Under the pieces are notes generated by a model, which was given only the letters and a program-made list of their open reading frames with translations, did no database searches and was not told the DNA's origin. From the IMG/VR virus record IMGVR_UViG_3300026512_000003, positions 101,428 through 165,427 of that record: 64,000 bases of DNA; one strand, 5' to 3'. This document shows positions 49,220 to 56,008 of the stretch, in pieces (positions within the stretch are counted from its first letter, which is position 1; the number at the start of each line of letters is the position of its first letter). Source of the DNA: a virus. Both the position numbers and the translations under genes were made by a program.

Positions 49220-50284
49220 ATGACAAAAATAGAAGCAATAGGGTTATTGCACAGTAGAAAATGCGATGTGATTTATAAAGGTTCTTCAGAGTTTATTTTA
49301 GACAAAGGAAGTATTATAAATAAAAGAAGTAAGAAAGCTCTTGATTTAAAAGACTTAAGTGAGGATGAATGGGAATCAAAATCATTTCCTAAATGGTACG
49401 ATGAGCTAAGCGAAAGAATGCTACTCGTAATGATAGAATCAGGAGGTATCCCATGTGTAGCAACAGGTGCTGTAACAGATGAGGAGTCTGGTGAAGTTAG
49501 TATTGTGGTTCAGGACGGTAGAATTTTCAATTGTGATGAGATATCACCTATGACTAGAGATGAAGCATCGCAGTTTTTAGTTAACGGTAAAAAGATAAAA
49601 GTTACCCCCAGAACAAAACCACAGCCTACAAGAAAAGAAGCCGTGGGAGATATCAATGAAAGAGAAGCTACAGAAGTACATCCACAATCTATAGAAGATA
49701 AAAAGGAAGGTTTAGAGCCTAAAAATGAAGAGATTCGAGAGGACATACAGGTAGAATTACCCCCAAAGGAAAAAACTGTGGAAATGACGCAACCCACAGA
49801 GAATATTGCAGAGAAAAAGGTAGAAGCTATTAATGAAGATGCAAAAAGGGCCGCAGTAATAAAAGCTGCTTCTGAAGGAGTAAGTGCTAGAGTTGCCGCA
49901 TTGAGAGAGAGATATGAAGCTGCTGGAGTGGAAAAAAATGAGTGGCATTTGTTTTATCAGTTTATGAGAGATGAATTGGGCATTGTAATTGAGCATACGA
50001 GTGGAACAGATGAAGATGTCGTCAACAATATAAAAACTTTTAGGGAATATTATGTTCCGGAAGATACTGAGACAGTTCAAGCTCCTTTACAACAAGAGGT
50101 ACCAGTAGAAAATAATATCCTGAAAGAATTGTTGCGTTTTGAAGATAGCGGGTTAGACATAGATGATAGAGAAGAGTTTATTGAGTTCTTTAAGCTTGAT
50201 AAATTTTCTTGGGATGATATGAAAAAACTAGGTGACAGTAATGTTGTAGATCAGATTGCTGTTTTTTATTCTTCAGTATCTTAA
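49220..50284 (+). CDS. Hypothetical three-part protein, 354 aa
   Basis: An N-terminal domain (1-130; IEAIGLLHSRKCDVIYKGSS) is followed by a charged, proline-containing linker (about 130-205) and a C-terminal domain with ASEGVSARVAALRERYEAAG and LGIVIEHTSGTDEDV. The layout resembles phage regulatory or structural adaptor proteins; no family is assigned. It has its own promoter. Confidence 0.6.
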   Translation: MTKIEAIGLLHSRKCDVIYKGSSEFILDKGSIINKRSKKALDLKDLSEDEWESKSFPKWYDELSERMLLVMIESGGIPCVATGAVTDEESGEVSIVVQDGRIFNCDEISPMTRDEASQFLVNGKKIKVTPRTKPQPTRKEAVGDINEREATEVHPQSIEDKKEGLEPKNEEIREDIQVELPPKEKTVEMTQPTENIAEKKVEAINEDAKRAAVIKAASEGVSARVAALRERYEAAGVEKNEWHLFYQFMRDELGIVIEHTSGTDEDVVNNIKTFREYYVPEDTETVQAPLQQEVPVENNILKELLRFEDSGLDIDDREEFIEFFKLDKFSWDDMKKLGDSNVVDQIAVFYSSVS

Positions 50285-50302
50285 GCAAGAAAGGAATAAA
50301 AA

Positions 50303-50605
50303 ATGAAAGAAGAATATTCACAAGCAGTTGTGTGGTTAGAAGACGAAAGCAAAGATGATGCTTTCGTTGTCCCTGTAAAAACAGTAGAAGAAGGCATGAT
50401 GACTTTAAGTGTTCTTGGTGCATACGACGACTTCAGAAAAAGAAACCACGAAGTCAAAACAAAGCATACAGGAAGTATGGCATTACTAGTGGAAGGTGAA
50501 TTGAAACCATGGAAATTTGTATCTATCGAAGATGGTGGAAAAGAGTTTACAGATCCGATGGAATATTTGATATCTAAATACAACAAGTACACTATCGTTA
50601 CATAG
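50303..50605 (+). CDS. Hypothetical protein, 100 aa
   Basis: Beta-rich and acidic (YSQAVVWLEDESKDDAFVVP). AAGGAATAAAAA precedes the start. Not recognised. Confidence 0.55.
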   Translation: MKEEYSQAVVWLEDESKDDAFVVPVKTVEEGMMTLSVLGAYDDFRKRNHEVKTKHTGSMALLVEGELKPWKFVSIEDGGKEFTDPMEYLISKYNKYTIVT

Positions 50606-50607
50606 AG

Positions 50608-50700
50608 ATGGAAAGTTCAGGGATTTTAGGTTTCACAGAACTTTTGCTAATATCAGTAATAGTCTTGGAACTACTTATTTTTTTTAATAACAATAGATAG
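50608..50700 (+). CDS. Tiny membrane peptide, 30 aa
   Basis: The frame starts two bases after the previous stop and encodes one hydrophobic span (LGFTELLLISVIVLELLIFF). The ribosome site is poor (CATAGAG). It ends in the shared terminator before the minus-strand block. Confidence 0.4.
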   Translation: MESSGILGFTELLLISVIVLELLIFFNNNR

Positions 50701-50721
50701 GGGTATAGCCCTTATCTATAA
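50694..50721. terminator. Hairpin between convergent operons
   Basis: ATAGATAGGG and CCCTTATCTAT pair with one bulged base around GTATAG. It lies between the end of the rightward accessory block (50700) and the end of the leftward block (50716). Confidence 0.6.
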
Positions 50722-51696
50722 TTCTGCGCTAGGAATTTGATATCCTGAGATCCTGTAAATTAAATGAGCAAAAAGCTGGATAGATTGCTCATAAGTCAAA
50801 AAGATATCATCGCCTTGAAAAAGAACAGAACCATTAGAAGATTCAAGAAAATCAGTTAGTTTTATAGAGAGCTCCTCAGCTGTAAGTAGATCTGTAAAAG
50901 CTAATTTTTTTTCAGCACTTGGTAAGGTGTAGTCTTTTGATAAAAGTTTTTCAAGAGTGAGAATATTAGATAATTCGTGAGACTCAGGAGACATTATTGC
51001 ATGCTCACTAATATATAAGTCTTCTTTTACGACAGGTTCTAATATTTGTTCTTTTGTTAAAGAAGAGTCAGTCATAGAAACACTTTTGGAAGAAATTATA
51101 CTAGAACCATCAATGTGTGATAAGTAACAAATATCTTTGTCCGGTGATTTTATAAATCGTCCATGTGTTCCTATTCCAATGTTAACACTCCATTGGTTAT
51201 CAGGGATAGTAATAGTTTCTCCCTGTTTGCTAAAATACCCATCATACACAGACAATGGAAAAAGAGTTAAACTACTGTCTTCAGAAAGATCAAAAGTAAT
51301 ATCTTCAGAATACGGTTTTCCGTAATTAAAAAATATATCTTCAGAAAGAAGACTATTGTTGTCCACATAATCTATACTCAAAAGATGTCTGTCAGTGACT
51401 TCTTCAAAAGTAGCTTTTGCCCCTATAATATTTGTAGGAAGTGCAAAGTATTTAGACAGTTCGAATGCTGAGTATTGAAAGAATTGATTAGGGGAGTAAT
51501 TTCCTAAATCCACAGATGGAGCATGTATTTCTATACCAGGGATATTTGAAATATTTACTTTTCCAAAAAAAGCATAGTTTTTTAAATAGTCAAGAGATAA
51601 TTCCACTCCAGCATCAGCTTGATTTACAAGAGTTTGAGAGTATTTGATTGCTTTTATTAGGGTATCAATATCCTCTAGTGATGTGTTTGGTTTCAT
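50716..51696 (-). CDS. Hypothetical protein, 326 aa (minus-strand block)
   Basis: The last gene of the leftward operon. The N-terminus (DIDTLIKAIKYSQTLVNQAD) resembles the C-terminal tail of the product of 53415-54059 (KLVLIQAIKYSKKALEKSKE). The rest is acidic and beta-rich, with a helical end. No family is recognised; a structural or assembly role is inferred from the block. ATGA joins it to the gene at 51693. Confidence 0.6.
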   Translation of the reverse strand: MKPNTSLEDIDTLIKAIKYSQTLVNQADAGVELSLDYLKNYAFFGKVNISNIPGIEIHAPSVDLGNYSPNQFFQYSAFELSKYFALPTNIIGAKATFEEVTDRHLLSIDYVDNNSLLSEDIFFNYGKPYSEDITFDLSEDSSLTLFPLSVYDGYFSKQGETITIPDNQWSVNIGIGTHGRFIKSPDKDICYLSHIDGSSIISSKSVSMTDSSLTKEQILEPVVKEDLYISEHAIMSPESHELSNILTLEKLLSKDYTLPSAEKKLAFTDLLTAEELSIKLTDFLESSNGSVLFQGDDIFLTYEQSIQLFAHLIYRISGYQIPSAEL

Positions 51697-52427
51697 AAGT
51701 ATTCTCCGTTATTTACAGGTATAGTCAGACCTATCGGCTCAACAGGTTGAAAAGTTAGTGCCTTTAAGCCATCTTTAACATTTTCTTTTTTTCTTTTGAA
51801 GGTATTATAAATACCATAGCCAGCTGCGAGAGTAACCAATGCTTTGAGAAGTTTTTCATCACTCGCTGTCTTTTGTAAAGCTTTTTTGTTTGAGTGAGTT
51901 CTCATATAGTAAGAGAGAGGATCCATAAGAGAAAGAGCTGTCATTCCCATAAAACCAATTTTTCCAATTTTTCCAGCGTCTTTGAATGATTTTCCATATT
52001 CTTTAAAAGAGTTTTTAAGCTCGTCTCTACTAATTAGCCTTTTGAAACTATTTTTCATAGGTTCTTGTTCTGCATGTGTCATTGCTTTTGCTCCGTGGTC
52101 CCAAAGCATTTGTGTAGTAGCGCCATCTATTACAGAAGGTGCAAGTATTTGTGCAAAATGAGATCCATTGAACTCTTGATCGCCTTTATATTTATTAGCG
52201 AGATAACCTGAGGCTATAGGCATAGCACCAGTAAGAGCACCTGCTCCAAGAAGAACTCCAGCTTTTCTCCCTAGAGTACCAAGATTTTTTCTGTTTTTGT
52301 ATGAATTTGAAGTTAGGAAACCTACTTTTCCACCTTTGGAAAGCATCCCTATACCTAGGGTTCCTGCACCAATCTCAGTGGCTCCATCTTGTAGTCCATA
52401 CCGTTCTTTTTGCTTTTTTTGAGCCAC
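51693..52427 (-). CDS. Glycine-rich hypothetical protein with KTA motif, 244 aa
   Basis: Residues 15-90 are rich in glycine and alanine (GAGTLGIGMLSKGGKVGFLT; LGAGALTGAMPIASGYLANK) and could form membrane-associating helices. Near residue 180 the sequence LQKTASDEKLLKALVTLAAG carries the KTA motif shared with the rightward structural-type genes. A GTG start is used with GGAGAAC upstream. A virion or injection-associated protein is plausible. Confidence 0.6.
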   Translation of the reverse strand: MAQKKQKERYGLQDGATEIGAGTLGIGMLSKGGKVGFLTSNSYKNRKNLGTLGRKAGVLLGAGALTGAMPIASGYLANKYKGDQEFNGSHFAQILAPSVIDGATTQMLWDHGAKAMTHAEQEPMKNSFKRLISRDELKNSFKEYGKSFKDAGKIGKIGFMGMTALSLMDPLSYYMRTHSNKKALQKTASDEKLLKALVTLAAGYGIYNTFKRKKENVKDGLKALTFQPVEPIGLTIPVNNGEYL

Positions 52428-52445
52428 AATGTTCTCCTATTAATT

Positions 52446-53060
52446 TTACTCAAGAATTGTTGCTAACATTATACCATAAAGCTTAGTTGTCTCCTTTGCG
52501 TTGGCTTTGTTAAAAATTTTTCTATGTAAGTAATGTGCTAAAAACTCTTCTTTTTGAGACGCTTTTGTTTGACAAATATTATTCCATGTTCTTGAGAAAG
52601 TACCACCTTCTTCTATTCTTTCGGATAAATTATCCCATAAAGTTAAACCTGCAACAATTGGAGATTGTCTTGTAAACCCTAATCCACCTAATCTGGAAAT
52701 TCTAATAATCTCTTTAGCAAGGAGGTCTTTATGGTATTTGTCAATATTGACTTTGTTTTCTTTAAGCTTGCCATTACATTTTTCTAAGAACATTTTATTT
52801 TTTTTGGAAAAGATACTTTTTATTAAAATATTTGAGATTGTAAAGATGTCTTCTTCTGTAAAGCCTATCCCTTGAAGAAATGTAGAAACTTCAGATGTGC
52901 GTATATCTTTTCTGAAAAGACCAAAACTCACGAAGGTTCCTGCCCCAGAATTTGTGAAAGCAAATCTATCTCTTTTAGGTGAGCATTGGCGAAAAGAAAC
53001 GGAATTCAAAGCATAATGTATCTTATTTATTTCTAATGATTTTATTTTGTCAGAAGCCAT
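52446..53060 (-). CDS. Hypothetical protein, 204 aa (minus-strand block)
   Basis: Basic and helical, with FRQCSPKRDRFAFTNSGAGT and LGGLGFTRQSPIVAGLTLWD. GGAAAATAAC precedes the ATG. It starts one base after the end of the GroES-like gene. Not recognised. Confidence 0.6.
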   Translation of the reverse strand: MASDKIKSLEINKIHYALNSVSFRQCSPKRDRFAFTNSGAGTFVSFGLFRKDIRTSEVSTFLQGIGFTEEDIFTISNILIKSIFSKKNKMFLEKCNGKLKENKVNIDKYHKDLLAKEIIRISRLGGLGFTRQSPIVAGLTLWDNLSERIEEGGTFSRTWNNICQTKASQKEEFLAHYLHRKIFNKANAKETTKLYGIMLATILE

Positions 53061-53061
53061 G

Positions 53062-53328
53062 TTATTTTCCTAAAATTCCAAGAATTGCACTCTCTGGTAC
53101 AAGATCTGCAATCTTACTATCAATAATATAATCTTCTAGTAAGGCACTTTGGTACAAAACCTTTTCGCCTACTTTAACCATTGAAAAATCTTGTGGGACA
53201 GATCTTACAATTCCTACTGCAGGGTATCTTGTTTTTTGCATAGAAACTACTATTCCTGTTTCAGAGGCCATCTCGTCTTCTCTATCTATTACCACTAAAT
53301 CTAAGAGTGGTCTAAATCCGTCACTCAT
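53062..53328 (-). CDS. GroES-like co-chaperonin, 88 aa
   Basis: The order FRPLLDLVVIDREDE, ETGIVVSMQKTRYPAVGIV, VKVGEKVLYQSA and PESAILGILG follows GroES from its first strand to the last (irPLxDrV, GIvlP, VkxGDxVlf, dIlavl). The mobile loop that contacts GroEL is represented by EDEMASETGIVVSMQK. Phage co-chaperonins such as T4 Gp31 fit host GroEL for capsid folding. The ATG at 53328 follows AAAGGATGTAGC; a longer start upstream is unlikely. A TATAAT on the minus strand at 53374-53369 may give it its own promoter. Confidence 0.8.
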   Translation of the reverse strand: MSDGFRPLLDLVVIDREDEMASETGIVVSMQKTRYPAVGIVRSVPQDFSMVKVGEKVLYQSALLEDYIIDSKIADLVPESAILGILGK

Positions 53329-53368
53329 GCTACATCCTTTGTCTATTATTTTTGAACACAATTGTAGC

Positions 53369-53374
53369 ATTATA
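53369..53374 (-). promoter_or_regulatory. -10 box (TATAAT) for the GroES-like gene
   Basis: On the minus strand TATAAT lies 41 bases before the ATG at 53328. A -35 box is weak (GGACTT, 17 bases upstream). The position between two minus genes suggests a secondary promoter. Confidence 0.45.
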
Positions 53375-53414
53375 AGTTTAATTAAGTCTAAAAGTCCCTT
53401 GTCTTCCGAAGAAA

Positions 53415-54059
53415 CTACTGTTTTTGGAGTTTTTCAAAAGAAAGGTCAGACTTTTTCTGTAGAAGTTCTTGGATTTCTTTCGACTTCTCTAAAGCTTTCT
53501 TACTATATTTAATGGCCTGTATTAGCACAAGCTTAGATATGGGTTCAACAGGAACAGGAAGTTTGAATAAAATATCTTTCTGATTGTAAAGACTACCATC
53601 ACAGTCAAAAAGTTTGCTATTAATGTAAGCAACGACATCTTTGTCTGACATCCAAATGGATAATGTGACAGCATCAACTATATCAGGGCATTGGATAAAC
53701 AGCATATTTTGACCAGCAAATACAGGATGCTTAGAGTTGGATATAAAATGGAAAGCTCCAACATACACTTTACCTGCAGGAATGACAACGCTAGAAGCTG
53801 TAAGAACATAGTTCTTTACTATAGAAGGAGTAACATCTCGCTTTGGATGTAAAGTTGCTCTAGATACATTAAATACTCCACCTTCAAAACAAGCATTAGT
53901 AAGAGTAAAGCAAGGAATAGTTTCATAGTTGTCTCTTATCCGAAGTTTTTTTAGTCTTGAGATCTTTGTACCTTTTTTAGAAAGGCTTATTTCTAGGTCC
54001 TGAAAAGAATAACCAAGTGAATGTAATTTTCTTCTAAGATCTGATAACGAAACAGACAT
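53415..54059 (-). CDS. Hypothetical protein, 214 aa (first gene of the leftward operon)
   Basis: A basic N-terminus (SDLRRKLHSLGYSFQDLEIS; KISRLKKLRIRDNY) precedes a beta-rich middle with VIPAGKVYVGAFHFIS and a coiled-coil tail (IKYSKKALEKSKEIQELLQK). The tail shares AIKYS with the product of 50716. It is the first gene after the putative operator pair. Not recognised. Confidence 0.6.
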   Translation of the reverse strand: MSVSLSDLRRKLHSLGYSFQDLEISLSKKGTKISRLKKLRIRDNYETIPCFTLTNACFEGGVFNVSRATLHPKRDVTPSIVKNYVLTASSVVIPAGKVYVGAFHFISNSKHPVFAGQNMLFIQCPDIVDAVTLSIWMSDKDVVAYINSKLFDCDGSLYNQKDILFKLPVPVEPISKLVLIQAIKYSKKALEKSKEIQELLQKKSDLSFEKLQKQ

Positions 54060-54085
54060 GCATAATCCTTGAGAAAAGTTGCGTT

Positions 54086-54091
54086 ATTATA
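54086..54091 (-). promoter_or_regulatory. -10 box (TATAAT) for the leftward operon
   Basis: TATAAT on the minus strand, 27 bases before the start codon at 54059. The -35 zone falls next to, and partly within, the first dyad site at 54112, so a bound protein would compete with RNA polymerase. Confidence 0.5.
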
Positions 54092-54111
54092 CCTAATTAA
54101 TGTTTAAATAA

Positions 54112-54170
54112 TGTCCGTATATACTACGAACAAGGGGGATATATATGTGTGTCCGTGCGATATACGAACA
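54112..54170. promoter_or_regulatory. Two 21-bp dyad sites, putative operators
   Basis: TGTCCGTATATACTACGAACA (54112-54132; 21 bp, half-sites TGTCCGTA and TACGAACA) and a second 21-bp copy at 54150-54170 (TGTCCGTG and ATACGAACA) are imperfect palindromes 38 bp apart, centre to centre. They agree at 17 of 21 positions by eye. They lie just upstream of the leftward promoter. The binding protein is unknown. Confidence 0.6.
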
Positions 54171-54450
54171 TAAATTAGCCTTGTCTCAAGAGCATAAAGA
54201 GTAGATGGTGCAAATACAGAACAGTTTTTTATAAGAAAAAGGGATACTAATAAAGAAAAGAATATTGAATGAGGGTATAACTAAAGTAGGTAGTCATTTA
54301 TTTTAAGGATTACATTGCACTACAGGTCACATAAAAGATATGGTTAAATAGAATATTTGTGTCTTTAAGGAAAAGCTGTCTAAAACAAGCAATAATATCT
54401 AATAAGAGTCTGTATAATCTAAAAAAAAGCTCGAAACTTAAGGAAACTTA
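54171..54450. other. Gene-free stretch between operators and terminators
   Basis: No supported gene on either strand. A plus-strand TATAAT occurs at 54414-54419 without a good -35; a transcript from it would run into the two hairpins at 54455 and 54518 and antisense to the gene at 54621. Nothing else stands out. Confidence 0.4.
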
Positions 54451-54454
54451 TAAA

Positions 54455-54487
54455 AAACCAACCCCCCTAAAATACGAGGTTTGGTTT
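54455..54487 (-). terminator. Second terminator of the 54621 gene
   Basis: On the minus strand AAACCAA and TTGGTTT form a stem whose end runs into TTTTTTATAAG. It follows the larger hairpin at 54518-54576 in the direction of transcription, giving a tandem terminator. Confidence 0.6.
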
Positions 54488-54510
54488 CAAAAATCCCAAT
54501 AGTGGTAACA

Positions 54511-54576
54511 AAAAGTAGGACTACAAGATTCTTAAGAAATAAAATTAAATAAAAATCTTAAGAAATGTGGTAGTCC
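54511..54576 (-). terminator. First terminator of the 54621 gene
   Basis: GGACTAC (54518-54524) pairs with GTAGTCC (54570-54576), and inside it TTCTTAAGA pairs with TCTTAAGAA. On the minus strand the stem is followed by TACTTTTTG. The stop codon of the minus gene lies 45 bases upstream. Confidence 0.6.
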
Positions 54577-54620
54577 CAATCACAAACCTTAAGCCAAAAA
54601 AAGAGCAATGAATGAACATT

Positions 54621-54851
54621 TTACCACTTTTGCATTCTTGCACCATGGATGCCCATTGACTTGCCAGCAATACGATGAGGTCTAGACATACCCTTCATTG
54701 CTCTAGCACTACGAGAAGACCTTTGCTTGTTCGCATTGTATGTACCAAGACTAAGTTTATCTTCTGTAAGTGGGATGTCTGTGCCATTTTCTGGTGTAAC
54801 CAAGTCTAAATCCCTATTTTTAGGCTTCTTCCGAGTAAAAGAATTTTTCAT
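54621..54851 (-). CDS. Small basic protein, 76 aa
   Basis: The ATG at 54851 follows CGGAGG on the minus strand. The product is basic, with NSFTRKKPKNRDLDLVTPEN at the start and an arginine- and methionine-rich C-terminus (RAMKGMSRPHRIAGKSMGIH). It could be a virion DNA-associated or scaffold-type protein. It is transcribed alone, divergently from the 54953 operon, and ended by two terminators. Confidence 0.6.
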   Translation of the reverse strand: MKNSFTRKKPKNRDLDLVTPENGTDIPLTEDKLSLGTYNANKQRSSRSARAMKGMSRPHRIAGKSMGIHGARMQKW

Positions 54852-54884
54852 AATGTCATACCTCCGATGTATATTGTAAATGAA

Positions 54885-54919
54885 AGTATATCGAATAATA
54901 GGAAAAAATATGCTATACT
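54885..54919. promoter_or_regulatory. Divergent promoter pair
   Basis: On the plus strand TGCTATACT (54911-54919) is an extended -10 box for the gene at 54953. On the minus strand TATACT (54890-54885) is the matching -10 for the gene at 54851. The two are mirror images 20 bases apart, so one regulator could control both. Confidence 0.55.
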
Positions 54920-54952
54920 TACAGCAAAACAAAACAAAAGAGAGGATATACA

Positions 54953-55726
54953 ATGAATGCTTTTACAAGAATGGCACCAGAAGACACCCTACTATTCCAA
55001 CAAGGTGGAGCAACACTAGAACCAAGATACCCAGACAGATATGAGCGTAAAGCTTTGCATAATACAGAAAGTAATGGTGATGAAGGTAGCGATAGTGCTG
55101 GTCGTGCTAATACTAAGGCTGATGGTGATTTTGGTGCTGAAGGGGTGGAGGACAAGGAAGCAGGGCTCCTGAGTGGCATGATGAACCTCGTGAAGAAAAA
55201 GCCATTACCTAGACCAATTCAATCTTTAGAGGCTAAACGCCTTGCAGAGCGTGCTGGAGGGTATGCTGACCAATCTAGAGATCTTGGAAAAAAAATTGAT
55301 ACAGTTAATATGCTTAAAGGCAACAGACCACTAGGACCAAAAGCGACAGAGTATCTAGCAAGACATGAGCGAGCTAAACAAGTGGCAGATGCAAATCTAA
55401 ATGGACTAAGAAAAAAAGTTCTTAAAACTGACCCTTCTTACCATCATCTCACTAATGGTACACAGGAGTTTAAAACTGGACTCAGACCAAAAATGAAAGG
55501 GTCCGACAGCTCACTAAAAACAAAAACTCCTAAGCCGAAGTTGAAAAGGTATGGTAATGCTAAAGATGTATTGTTTGAACAATCAAGAATGACAAATTCA
55601 ACTTTAACTAGACCTAAAAAAATTGGAACAGCTCAGACGGTGGGAGCAACAGGAGCAATGCCAGAGAAAAACCTAGCTCGCCCTATCAATAATTTTTCAA
55701 AGAGCCCTAACAGTGCAGTAGCTTAA
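54953..55726 (+). CDS. Putative structural-type protein with KEAGLL motif, 257 aa
   Basis: First gene of the rightward block. The first 60 residues are polar, followed by EDKEAGLLSGMMNLVKKKPL, the K(T/E)AG(L) motif seen in its neighbours. The rest is basic, with low complexity and prolines (KMKGSDSSLKTKTPKPKLKR). Such proteins occur among internal or portal-proximal virion proteins of large phages. No family is recognised. AGAGAGGATATACA precedes the start. Confidence 0.6.
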   Translation: MNAFTRMAPEDTLLFQQGGATLEPRYPDRYERKALHNTESNGDEGSDSAGRANTKADGDFGAEGVEDKEAGLLSGMMNLVKKKPLPRPIQSLEAKRLAERAGGYADQSRDLGKKIDTVNMLKGNRPLGPKATEYLARHERAKQVADANLNGLRKKVLKTDPSYHHLTNGTQEFKTGLRPKMKGSDSSLKTKTPKPKLKRYGNAKDVLFEQSRMTNSTLTRPKKIGTAQTVGATGAMPEKNLARPINNFSKSPNSAVA

Positions 55727-55735
55727 GGTTTTAAC

Positions 55736-55996
55736 ATGGATACAGTTAAAGAAGCAGGGTTGTTAGGAGCAGCTAAAGCTTTTTCAGTAGGAATAAAAGG
55801 ACTAGGAGCTAAGCCTCTTGGTTCTTCTTCAGTGAAAGGGCTAACAAGACCTCTTGGTGGAATTAAAAAAAGTTTAGTTCATCAGAAAATGCCAGTAGCT
55901 AAACCTAATGCATTTGCTAAGTTTAATACAAGTGTACCCACTGCTCCTCATACTCCGACAGCATTTATTCCAAGACCCACACTAAAATACAAATAA
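55736..55996 (+). CDS. Small basic protein with VKEAGLLGAAKA motif, 86 aa
   Basis: The N-terminus (MDTVKEAGLLGAAKAFSVGI) carries the shared motif right at the start. The rest is basic and proline-rich with repeated G-L-x-K/R-P units (GLGAKPLGSSSVKGLTRPLG). A minor virion protein or substrate of a prohead protease is plausible. Confidence 0.55.
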   Translation: MDTVKEAGLLGAAKAFSVGIKGLGAKPLGSSSVKGLTRPLGGIKKSLVHQKMPVAKPNAFAKFNTSVPTAPHTPTAFIPRPTLKYK

Positions 55997-56008
55997 GGAC
56001 AAAAAAAT

